A stretch of 42,146 nucleotides of DNA from Collinsella sp. (lineage in GTDB: Bacteria; Actinomycetota; Coriobacteriia; Coriobacteriales; Coriobacteriaceae). Below, piece by piece: positions 16,870 through 24,424 of the stretch. Within the stretch, counting starts at the first letter, position 1, and each line of letters starts with the position of its first letter. A model generated the notes under the pieces. The model saw only the letters and a program-made list of their open reading frames with translations, was not told the origin of the DNA and did not search any database. The stretch spans positions 29,375 through 71,520 of the forward strand of contig DXZW01000026.1 in assembly GCA_019419455.1 (NCBI GenBank), written 5' to 3'. The position numbers were made by a program, and so were the translations under genes.

Positions 16870-17113
16870 GATTTTAACTGCGATTGCATTGGTGACGACT
16901 GTCGCGGCCGGTGCCTTTGCTGGCTATAAGATCGCGACAGACGATGAACTTCGAGGTCGTTTGCTTCGTGGTGCGCAAGATATTGTCGATTCTTCCAAGA
17001 AGAAAATGGATGTTATGACAGAAGATGTTGCCATGCGCACTGCTCAGGTAACAAAAAATCCTAAGATTAATCAAGGTTGGGTTAGCAACCAATGGGAAAA
17101 TGTAGGCTATTAG
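16859..17113 (+). CDS. small membrane-anchored protein coupled to parB
   Basis: This 84-residue protein starts at ATG 16859, with AAGGAGG 5 nt upstream inside the end of parB. One hydrophobic segment lies at about residues 5-24 (ILTAIALVTTVAAGAFAGY), followed by a charged, soluble tail with likely helices (RGRLLRGAQDIVDSSKKKM). It resembles YtxH-like small proteins in layout only. Overlap with parB suggests co-translation. Function is not recognised. Confidence 0.8.
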   Translation: MRNKILTAIALVTTVAAGAFAGYKIATDDELRGRLLRGAQDIVDSSKKKMDVMTEDVAMRTAQVTKNPKINQGWVSNQWENVGY

Positions 17114-17122
17114 GTACCTAAC
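17110..17122. promoter_or_regulatory. TTAGGTACCTAA palindrome, copy 2
   Basis: Same 13-mer as at 13606-13618. It overlaps the stop codon of the small membrane protein gene. Confidence 0.3.
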
Positions 17123-17142
17123 AATTACCCTGCATATTTTGA

Positions 17143-17183
17143 GCGGCCCTTGTCTGATTCATGAGACAAGGGCCGCTTATTTT
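17143..17183 (+). terminator. terminator of the parAB operon
   Basis: A perfect 13-bp stem (17143-17155 with 17164-17176) with an 8-nt loop is followed by TTATTTT. Confidence 0.9.
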
Positions 17184-17238
17184 GTCCGTAAACAATGGGG
17201 AAGCTAGCAGCGGTCCAAAATTGAGGTCAATAAATGAA

Positions 17239-17273
17239 ACGGCCCCTGTTGCATATCCTGCAACAGGGGCCGT
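17239..17273 (-). terminator. rlmN terminator
   Basis: A perfect 15-bp stem (17239-17253 with 17259-17273) with a 5-nt loop lies 38 nt after the rlmN stop on the minus strand. The following U-run is weak (UUCAUUUAUU). Confidence 0.8.
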
Positions 17274-17277
17274 CCGA

Positions 17278-17293
17278 TGTTTCACATGAAACG
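17278..17293. promoter_or_regulatory. degenerate parS-like site
   Basis: TGTTTCACATGAAACG differs from the perfect parS at two positions. It lies between rlmN and its terminator, about 2.2 kb from the three perfect sites. It may bind ParB weakly. Confidence 0.5.
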
Positions 17294-17311
17294 TTTTGGA
17301 GTGCGACTCCC

Positions 17312-18364
17312 CTATGCGTTCTTCTGAACTTTGAAGCGCTGTTTCAGCTGTCCGCAAGCGGCGTCAATATCGTTACCACGGGAGTTACGAATCGTGGTCT
17401 CGATGCCACGGGACTCAAGACGACGCTGAAGATCCTCAACCTTATGAATCGGCGACGGCTTGAGCGGACTGCCCTCGATGTCGTTAAGTTGAATCAGGTT
17501 AACGTGGCACAGCGTTCCCTCGCAGAAGTCGCAGAGTGCCTGCATCTCGGGATTCGTATCGTTGACGCCTTCGATCATGGCATACTCATAGGTCGGGCGG
17601 CGGCCAGTCTTCTCGGTGTAGAGCTGAAGCGCTTCGTGAAGGCGAAGCAGCGTGTATTTCTTAACACCGGGCATGAGCTTATTGCGCGTCGACTGGATGG
17701 CGGAATGCAGGGAAACGGCAAGCGTGAACTGCTCGGGGATATCGGCAAATTTGCGAATACCGGGAATAACGCCGCTGGTAGAGACGGTGAGGTGACGAGC
17801 GCCGATACCGATGCCATCGGGGTCGTTGAGGATACGCAGTGCCTTGAGAACCTCGTCGTAGTTGGCAAACGGCTCGCCCTGGCCCATGAAGACAACGCTT
17901 GTGGCACGCTCGCTAAAGTCGTTGGATACATGAAGCACCTGGTCGACGATCTCTTGAGCGGTCAGAGAGCGCTTGAGGCCGTTGAGACCGGTAGCGCAAA
18001 AGGCACAGCCCATGCCGCAGCCTGCCTGGGTGGAAACGCAGACGGAAAGCTTGTTACGACGTGGCATGCCAACAGTCTCGACGGAAATGCCATCGTGGTA
18101 CTCGAGCAGATACTTGCGCGAGCCATCTTTGGAAACCTGCTTGGTGAGTTCAGTCGGCGTATCAAAGGCAAAAGCCTCTTTAAGCTGCTCACGGAAAGCC
18201 TTGGGGAGGTTAGTCATATCGTCAAACGAACAAACGTTCTTCTCAAAGACCCATTCGATGAGCTGCTTCGCGCGGAAGGCAGGCTGGCCAAGTTCGGCCA
18301 CGAGCTCGCGAATATCGTTTTGGCTCAAGTCGCGAATGTCCTGAGATTTAGTCCTGGGATTCAT
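17312..18364 (-). CDS. rlmN: 23S rRNA/tRNA adenine-C2 methyltransferase RlmN
   Basis: This radical-SAM enzyme methylates C2 of A2503 in 23S rRNA and A37 of some tRNAs. It has 350 residues with the iron-sulfur motif CGMGCAFC (Cys116, Cys120, Cys123) and the second catalytic cysteine in DAACGQL (Cys337). GEPFANYDEV is the SAM-binding GEP region. It is divergent from ddl. Confidence 0.97.
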   Translation of the reverse strand: MNPRTKSQDIRDLSQNDIRELVAELGQPAFRAKQLIEWVFEKNVCSFDDMTNLPKAFREQLKEAFAFDTPTELTKQVSKDGSRKYLLEYHDGISVETVGMPRRNKLSVCVSTQAGCGMGCAFCATGLNGLKRSLTAQEIVDQVLHVSNDFSERATSVVFMGQGEPFANYDEVLKALRILNDPDGIGIGARHLTVSTSGVIPGIRKFADIPEQFTLAVSLHSAIQSTRNKLMPGVKKYTLLRLHEALQLYTEKTGRRPTYEYAMIEGVNDTNPEMQALCDFCEGTLCHVNLIQLNDIEGSPLKPSPIHKVEDLQRRLESRGIETTIRNSRGNDIDAACGQLKQRFKVQKNA

Positions 18365-18379
18365 GGAAGCCTTTCGATT

Positions 18380-18409
18380 TTGGGGAAACGTAGAGGGTAT
18401 CGCTACAAT
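18380..18409 (+). promoter_or_regulatory. ddl promoter
   Basis: TTGGGG (18380-18385), 18-nt spacer and TACAAT (18404-18409) lie 40 nt ahead of the ddl start. Confidence 0.6.
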
Positions 18410-18449
18410 ATGGTATCAGCTGCAGAAATTATAGAGGAGGAGTCTGCCC

Positions 18450-19415
18450 ATGCCGGGTAAAAGCCTAGAGAACATGCACGTAGCGGTCTTGGCGGGCGGT
18501 CATTCCGCCGAGCGCGAGATCTCGCTCGATTCGGGAAAGAACGTTGTGGTGGCGCTGAAGGAAGCCGGCTACACCTCGGTGGAGCTGCTTGACACGGCCG
18601 CTGATGACTTTATGGTAACCATGGCGACCGGCGGATTCGATGTGGCATTTATCGCCATGCACGGCGCCGGCGGTGAGGATGGCGCCATGCAGGGTGTCAT
18701 GGAGACCCTGGGTATCCCCTACACGGCCTCGGGCGTACTTGCCAGCGCCTGCGGTGCCGACAAGGAGGTCTCTAAGCTCCTATACGCCAAAGCGGGCATT
18801 CCCATTGCCCCCGGCCTTGCGCTCGAGGTGGGCAACGAAGTCGATATCGATCATATCGTCGAGGTTTGTGGCGAGCGCTGCTTTGTGAAGCCGGCCGTCA
18901 ACGGTTCCAGCTATGGCATTTCCCTGGTCCATGAGCCCTCCGAGCTGCCCGCGGCAATCGCCAAGGCGTTTGAGTACGGCGACAAAGTGCTGGTCGAGAA
19001 GTGCATCGAGGGTACCGAGATCACCGTCGGCGTATACGGCGAAGATGACGTGCGCGCCCTGCCGATTGTCGAGATTCGTAAGCCCGAGGACTGCGAGTTC
19101 TACGATCTGGACGTGAAGTATGTCGACCCTACGGATATCCATCGCATTCCGGCGCAGATTTCACCCGAGAATTACGCTCGCGCTCAGGAACTTGCCTGTG
19201 CCGCTCACAAGGCCCTCGGTTGCCTGGGTATCTCGCGCAGCGACTTTATTGTGAGCGAAGACGGTCCCATTATCCTCGAGACCAATACCATTCCCGGCAT
19301 GACCGATACGTCGCTGTATCCGGATGAGATCCGCCACACCGACGACATGACGTTCCCGCAGGTCTGTGACAGCCTGATCCGTATGGGCCTTCGTCGAGCG
19401 GGCATTGCATGCTAA
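18450..19415 (+). CDS. ddl: D-alanine--D-alanine ligase
   Basis: This ATP-grasp enzyme joins two D-Ala for peptidoglycan synthesis in the cytoplasm. It has 321 residues. The N-terminal motif is LAGGHSAEREISLDSG; HGAGGEDGAMQGVMETLGIPYT and the C-terminal ILETNTIPGMTDTSLYP (metal and substrate site) are typical. GAGGAGG precedes the ATG. The last 7 nt overlap the helicase gene. Confidence 0.97.
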   Translation: MPGKSLENMHVAVLAGGHSAEREISLDSGKNVVVALKEAGYTSVELLDTAADDFMVTMATGGFDVAFIAMHGAGGEDGAMQGVMETLGIPYTASGVLASACGADKEVSKLLYAKAGIPIAPGLALEVGNEVDIDHIVEVCGERCFVKPAVNGSSYGISLVHEPSELPAAIAKAFEYGDKVLVEKCIEGTEITVGVYGEDDVRALPIVEIRKPEDCEFYDLDVKYVDPTDIHRIPAQISPENYARAQELACAAHKALGCLGISRSDFIVSEDGPIILETNTIPGMTDTSLYPDEIRHTDDMTFPQVCDSLIRMGLRRAGIAC

Positions 19416-22303
19416 TCGAGGACGCGGTTTCGTCAGGAACGCCGCAGTTTGTCATCGACTCCTATGCCACGCTTGCCGACCGCGCCAAAACGCAGTCCTT
19501 CGGCCTTATCGAGGAAGATGTGATTGTCCTCGATACCGAGACCACGGGTCTTTCGGTGCAGGACAACGAGCTGATCGAGATCTCGGCGGCCCGTCTTTCG
19601 GGCCGCGAGGTCATCGACCGCTTCGATACCTTCGTGCATCCCAAACAGCTGATTCCCGCCGAGATTACCGAGCTCACGAGCATTACAAATGCCGATGTGG
19701 CAGATGCCCCGTCGGCGGTTGAGGCCGTCGCCGCTCTCGCCGATTTTGTCGGTGGCTGCCCGGTGATCGCACACAACGCCACGTTCGACCGCTCGTTTAT
19801 CGAGTCGGTCAAAGGCGGCGTCAACGTGAGCGATATTTGGATCGATTCGCTGGCGCTGTCGCGCATCGCGCTTCCGCGCCTGGCCTCGCACAAGCTGTCT
19901 TTTATGGCCGATCTGTTTGGCTGCGACTCGGTATCACACCGTGCCAATGCCGACGTCGACGCCCTGTGTGGCGTATGGCGCGTGTTGCTCGTGGCGCTCA
20001 CCGACTTGCCCCAGGGCCTCATGGCGCGCCTAGCCGACATGCATCCGGACGTGCCTTGGTCCTATCGTCCTATCTTCTCATTCTTGGCAGGGCAGAACCC
20101 TGGTTCTATCTTCTCTCTCAGCGCCGCTCGTGTTGACGTTCTCAAGGCCGATCGCGCCGACGATCGGGTGGACGCCGATGAACTGCCGGTTCTCAAGATG
20201 CCGAGTCGTGAGGAGATTGAGGCAGACTATGCGCCAGGTGGCCTAGTCAATCGCATGTATCCCACCTACGAGCCGCGTGATGAGCAGATCGCGATGGCGC
20301 TCGAGGTCCGCGATGCGCTGGTCACGGGCACTCATCGAGTAATTGAGGCAGGCACAGGCGTCGGCAAATCGATGGCCTATCTGGTACCTTTTGCCGAGGC
20401 AGCGCGCCGTAACAACATCACGGTTGGTATTGCGACCAAATCGAACAATCTTGCCGACCAGCTCATGTACCATGAGCTGCCAAAACTTGCCGAGCAACTG
20501 GACGGTGGTCTGTCATTTTGCGCGCTCAAGGGCTATGACCACTATCCGTGCCTGCGCAAGCTAGAGCGCATGAGCCGCAGCCAGGTCGAGATTACCACCA
20601 AGCGCGATCCGGCGGACACGCTCACGGCGGTCGCGGTCATTATGGCGTACGTCTGCCAATCAGCCGATGGCGACCTCGACTCGCTCGGCATTCGGTGGCG
20701 CAGCGTCAACCGTCCCGACTTTACGACGGCCTCGCGCGAGTGCGCTCGTCGCCTCTGCCCGTTTTTCCCTGATAAATGTTTGGTCCACGGCGCTCGCCGT
20801 CGTGCGGCGCATGCCGATGTGGTGGTCACCAACCATTCCCTGCTGTTCCGCAGCGTCGCGGCCGAGGGCAGGATTTTGCCTCCGATTCGTCATTGGGTAA
20901 TCGACGAGGCCCATTCCATCGAGCGCGAGGCGCGCCGTCAGTGGGCGCGCGTGGTGTCGGCGGACGAATCACGCGTTCTGTTTGAGCGTCTGGGTGGCTC
21001 GAGCACCGGCGCGCTAAGCCAGGTTTCCCGTGATTTGGCAACCTCCGAGGGCTCTACGCTCTATCTGGGCCTTACTGCCAAGGCGACGTCGACGGTTGCG
21101 CGCGCGAGCATGGCAATCGCCGACGTGTTCGATGGCGTTCGCGAGCTCGGCCGCCGTGCGCGTGGGGGTTATGACAATGCCAATCTATGGATTGGCCCCG
21201 AGCTGCGCGAATCTGACGACTGGCATGATTTCTTACAGTCGGCCTACACTGGCATCGACGCATTGGAACAAGCTGACAAGAGCGTCGACGCGCTGGTGCA
21301 AGCCGTCGCCGCCGACAAGCCCGAGGTTGTTGTCGACCTGGGTGATATCTCGCGCCGCCTGCACGAGCTGGCCGAGAACCTCAAACTCATCATTGATGGC
21401 ACCGATGAACACTACGTGTATTCGCTGCAGGTCAATCGCAGACTTCGTGCCGGCGGAGAGTCGATGACCGCAGAGCGCATCGACATTGGCGAGGCTTTGG
21501 CAACCGAGTGGCTACCCGAGGTTCACACGGCTATCTTTGCCTCGGCGACCATGACGGTGTCCAAAAGCTTTGAGCACTTTAACCATGCGGTCGGCCTTGA
21601 TCGCATCGGTGCTTCAACGTCGTCATCGCTGCACTTGGATTCGAGCTACGACTTCGATTCGAACATGGCTGTAGTCGTTGCGGGCGATATCCCCGATCCG
21701 CGCGATCGTGAGAGCTATCTTACGGCGCTCGACCGCGTACTGGTCGACGCCCATCTTGCTATGGGCGGATCGGTGCTCACGTTGTTCACCAATCGGCGCG
21801 ACATGGAGGACCTATACGCCCGCGTTGAGCCCAAGATGGCCCGTGCGGGTCTGGAGCTCAACTGCCAGCAGCGCAACTCATCTCCTCGTCGCCTGCGCGA
21901 CCGGTTTATCAACGAACCGACCTCGTCGCTTTTTGCGCTCAAGGCCTTCTGGGAGGGGTTTGATGCCAGCGGTGAGACGCTGCGCTGCGTCATCATTCCC
22001 AAGTTGCCGTTCTCGAGCCCCACGGACCCGCTCTCGTGCGAGCGCAACCTGCGCGAAGACCGCGCATGGGCGCGCTATTCGCTGCCCGAGGCGGTGCTCG
22101 AGGTTAAGCAGGCCGCGGGGCGTTTGATTCGCTCGTCGACCGATAGCGGTGTGCTGATCTTGGCGGATCCTCGCCTGGTGACGAAGGGCTATGGCAAGAA
22201 GTTCTTAACGTCGCTGCCCACGAGCTCCTACCAGCGCATCGAATCGGCGCAGATCGGGCACTATCTACAGCTGTGGCGTGCACGCCACGAGCGGCGGCGC
22301 TAA
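19409..22303 (+). CDS. DinG-type DNA helicase fused to DEDDh 3'-5' exonuclease
   Basis: This 964-residue protein has an N-terminal DEDDh exonuclease (about 37-195) with all five residues: Asp42, Glu44 (LDTETTG), Asp127 (AHNATFD), His177 and Asp182 (HRANADVD). An XPD/DinG helicase follows: Walker A EAGTGVGKS (313-321), four iron-sulfur cysteines Cys381, Cys445, Cys450, Cys457, and DEAH (499-502). The C-terminal part has LKAFWEGFDASGETLRCVII and the QAAGRLIRS motif VI. The exonuclease looks intact. A role in repair of replication or R-loop intermediates follows from the family. Its stop codon overlaps the stop of the convergent WYL gene. Confidence 0.93.
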   Translation: MLIEDAVSSGTPQFVIDSYATLADRAKTQSFGLIEEDVIVLDTETTGLSVQDNELIEISAARLSGREVIDRFDTFVHPKQLIPAEITELTSITNADVADAPSAVEAVAALADFVGGCPVIAHNATFDRSFIESVKGGVNVSDIWIDSLALSRIALPRLASHKLSFMADLFGCDSVSHRANADVDALCGVWRVLLVALTDLPQGLMARLADMHPDVPWSYRPIFSFLAGQNPGSIFSLSAARVDVLKADRADDRVDADELPVLKMPSREEIEADYAPGGLVNRMYPTYEPRDEQIAMALEVRDALVTGTHRVIEAGTGVGKSMAYLVPFAEAARRNNITVGIATKSNNLADQLMYHELPKLAEQLDGGLSFCALKGYDHYPCLRKLERMSRSQVEITTKRDPADTLTAVAVIMAYVCQSADGDLDSLGIRWRSVNRPDFTTASRECARRLCPFFPDKCLVHGARRRAAHADVVVTNHSLLFRSVAAEGRILPPIRHWVIDEAHSIEREARRQWARVVSADESRVLFERLGGSSTGALSQVSRDLATSEGSTLYLGLTAKATSTVARASMAIADVFDGVRELGRRARGGYDNANLWIGPELRESDDWHDFLQSAYTGIDALEQADKSVDALVQAVAADKPEVVVDLGDISRRLHELAENLKLIIDGTDEHYVYSLQVNRRLRAGGESMTAERIDIGEALATEWLPEVHTAIFASATMTVSKSFEHFNHAVGLDRIGASTSSSLHLDSSYDFDSNMAVVVAGDIPDPRDRESYLTALDRVLVDAHLAMGGSVLTLFTNRRDMEDLYARVEPKMARAGLELNCQQRNSSPRRLRDRFINEPTSSLFALKAFWEGFDASGETLRCVIIPKLPFSSPTDPLSCERNLREDRAWARYSLPEAVLEVKQAAGRLIRSSTDSGVLILADPRLVTKGYGKKFLTSLPTSSYQRIESAQIGHYLQLWRARHERRR

Positions 22304-23217
22304 AGCGGACAGAAGAGGGTTTTTGCCATATCGCACAGACGCTTTGACAGGGCGGGGTCATCCAAGATGCGGATGGCTCCGCCCGCTGCGATTATCTGGC
22401 TCAGCAGCCAACGCTCGGAGCCGTAATGTACGGTTACCGTTGCCATGTCTGTCCCGCTGCGCTCGATGAGGGTGATGCCGGCCCAGTCCAGATGCTCCGC
22501 CATATCGAATGGCATCAAGAGCTTTGCGCTACGCTGCGTCCGGGCAAGGGAATCGTGGAGGGATGCAACGTCCGGTGCGTGAGGCACGACGGAGTCTTCC
22601 GTCAAGGCGAGTCCCTCGATTTTATCCATGCGATAGGTGCGCTGCTCATCGACCGCGATGTCCCAGGCAATCAGATATGTTTGGTCGCCGTTTGCTGTAA
22701 TGCGCAAGGGGTCGACCAGACGCTCGCGTGGCCGCGCATCGTCCATCGAGCGATACGAGATACGACAGCGAACGCCGTCCTGAATGGCGCAGCTCAGCTG
22801 CTGCCAGTGCGACCCGTGGTTGACGGTGTCAAAGACGTGCTGGTTATAGCCGAGCTCTTCGGGTAGAAGAGCATGTCGAATTCGAGCCGCCGCCTGGGGC
22901 TCGATCCCCAACGATTCAAGTTCGTGGTTGAGCACAGCGCCCTCGGCGGCACTCAGGCGCAGCGGTAGTACACGCCCGGCGTCACCGGTGAGGACCACGC
23001 GCTCGCCGTGGCATTCGCAGATGATACGCGCACCCGATTCTCGGTCCGCGAGCGTCGAGACGATCTCGAGAATCTCGTCGAGCGACGCCCCCGTGATGTC
23101 AAAGCGACTGCAAATCTCGGTTCGTGTCATGCCGCTCTCGCCGGCGGCGTAGAGGGCCTCCATGATGTCGATGGCGCGCGAGAGCCTCTGCTCGCTGGTG
23201 AGTTTACGCACGGGCAT
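22300..23217 (-). CDS. WYL-domain regulator, PafC-like
   Basis: This 305-residue protein starts at ATG 23217, which overlaps the end of the previous WYL gene by 14 nt; a TTG at 23238 is an alternative. The N-terminus (SEQRLSRAIDIMEALYAAG) is a winged helix, followed by a WYL domain (CRISYRSMDDARPRERLVDPLRI, then TYLIAWDIAVDEQRTYRMDKIEGL). Size and pairing match PafC of actinobacteria, which with PafB activates DNA damage genes on sensing single-stranded DNA. The assignment is by layout and domain only. Confidence 0.85.
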   Translation of the reverse strand: MPVRKLTSEQRLSRAIDIMEALYAAGESGMTRTEICSRFDITGASLDEILEIVSTLADRESGARIICECHGERVVLTGDAGRVLPLRLSAAEGAVLNHELESLGIEPQAAARIRHALLPEELGYNQHVFDTVNHGSHWQQLSCAIQDGVRCRISYRSMDDARPRERLVDPLRITANGDQTYLIAWDIAVDEQRTYRMDKIEGLALTEDSVVPHAPDVASLHDSLARTQRSAKLLMPFDMAEHLDWAGITLIERSGTDMATVTVHYGSERWLLSQIIAAGGAIRILDDPALSKRLCDMAKTLFCPL

Positions 23218-24226
23218 GCTCGTGCACCGTCCTTTCAATGAGGTGGTTCCACGCCTGCTTGAGCGATTTGGGGGCCATGGGCCTCATGCCGTCCATGGCG
23301 TGGGCCATGCAAAATGAGGCGGCGGCTTCAAGATCGCGCACGTCAACGGTCCAAGTCCATCCCGAATCGGTGTGTGCGAGCTCACCTCGCCCGCGCGTGA
23401 GGCCGTTGATCATATCGATCTGCGTCTGCGGGGCGAACGAGAACGTAGCCGCAACGGGCGGGCGGTCGGCAAAATCGAATTCAAAGAACAGGTAGTCGTT
23501 GAGATTGAAGTCTGCAGGGATGGCGTAGGCCTTCGAAGGACGCCAAGCGCGAACGATACGGTCGCAGCGGAATGTCCTGATGTCGTCGGTGGCATTGTCG
23601 AGGCCGCAGAAGTACGCAACGCCCTCGCGCTCGAACATGCCGTAGACGCAGACGGTACGCTCTTTCTGCTCACCGCGTCCGTTCTGATATAAAAATCGCA
23701 GCGCGCATCGCTCGGCAAAGGCGCTCCATACCGCATCGACGGTGGGAGAGCGGCGGATCGGTGCTTCGTCCGCCGTCGTCCTGCCGGTGAGGTAGGCAAT
23801 CTTGGAACGAATATCGGCAAGCGGCGCGGCAAAAGTGGATGAGCCGGCCGCTATTGTCTGGTCGATAGCGTTGAGCAGGATATCGGCGTCGTCTGCGGTG
23901 ATGAGGCCGCCTGCCGCAAACGTGTGCTCGCGGTCGATTGTCCATGAGCTTTCCTCGGTCTCCTGCGCGCCGGCGGGGCGAACTTCCTTGATTAAGATGC
24001 CGCGTTCGAGCAGTTTGTCACGATCGCGCCGAAACTTGCGCTTATCCGAGTCGATATTGCCCGAGCCATATCCCAGGTCAGAATCCAAGACGATCTGCTC
24101 GGTCGTCAGCGGTTCGGGGGAGCTGTTGAGTACAAAGAAAAGATTGAGGATGCGCTGAGCCGTTTTATCGAAACTGGGCTCCGAATTCCCCTTTTTAATT
24201 GTCGCGGTCGCGTCGCTTGCCGTCAT
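23204..24226 (-). CDS. WYL-domain regulator, PafB-like
   Basis: This 340-residue protein has an N-terminal helix-turn-helix (about 20-85: LNLFFVLNSSPEPLTTEQI, then RKFRRDRDKLLERGI) and a WYL domain (LRFLYQNGRGEQKERTVCVYG, then YFCGLDNATDDIRTFRCDRIVRAW). It is the upstream partner of the overlapping WYL gene. Tandem overlapping WYL genes of about 330 and 310 residues fit PafB-PafC. The promoter lies in the 198-nt gap shared with the divergent M28-like gene. Confidence 0.85.
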   Translation of the reverse strand: MTASDATATIKKGNSEPSFDKTAQRILNLFFVLNSSPEPLTTEQIVLDSDLGYGSGNIDSDKRKFRRDRDKLLERGILIKEVRPAGAQETEESSWTIDREHTFAAGGLITADDADILLNAIDQTIAAGSSTFAAPLADIRSKIAYLTGRTTADEAPIRRSPTVDAVWSAFAERCALRFLYQNGRGEQKERTVCVYGMFEREGVAYFCGLDNATDDIRTFRCDRIVRAWRPSKAYAIPADFNLNDYLFFEFDFADRPPVAATFSFAPQTQIDMINGLTRGRGELAHTDSGWTWTVDVRDLEAAASFCMAHAMDGMRPMAPKSLKQAWNHLIERTVHEHARA

Positions 24227-24424
24227 AGAGTCCTCGCATGAGAAGGTGGTTTGCTGCCATGATTTTAGTCCGATATGGAGATTAGGCTATATCCTTGTCC
24301 GCTCGGGGCGTTAAGATGGCCCGAATTCGGTCGTTTGCGCTCGCTCGGGGTATACTTTCGACTATATACGGTTCTAATGTGCATGCATTGGGCCTATTTG
24401 TCGGATTATGGATGTGGAGCGCAC

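Noticed and set aside
17234..18460. 408-codon plus-strand frame opposite rlmN
   Set aside because: Shadow of rlmN; it also runs through the rlmN terminator.
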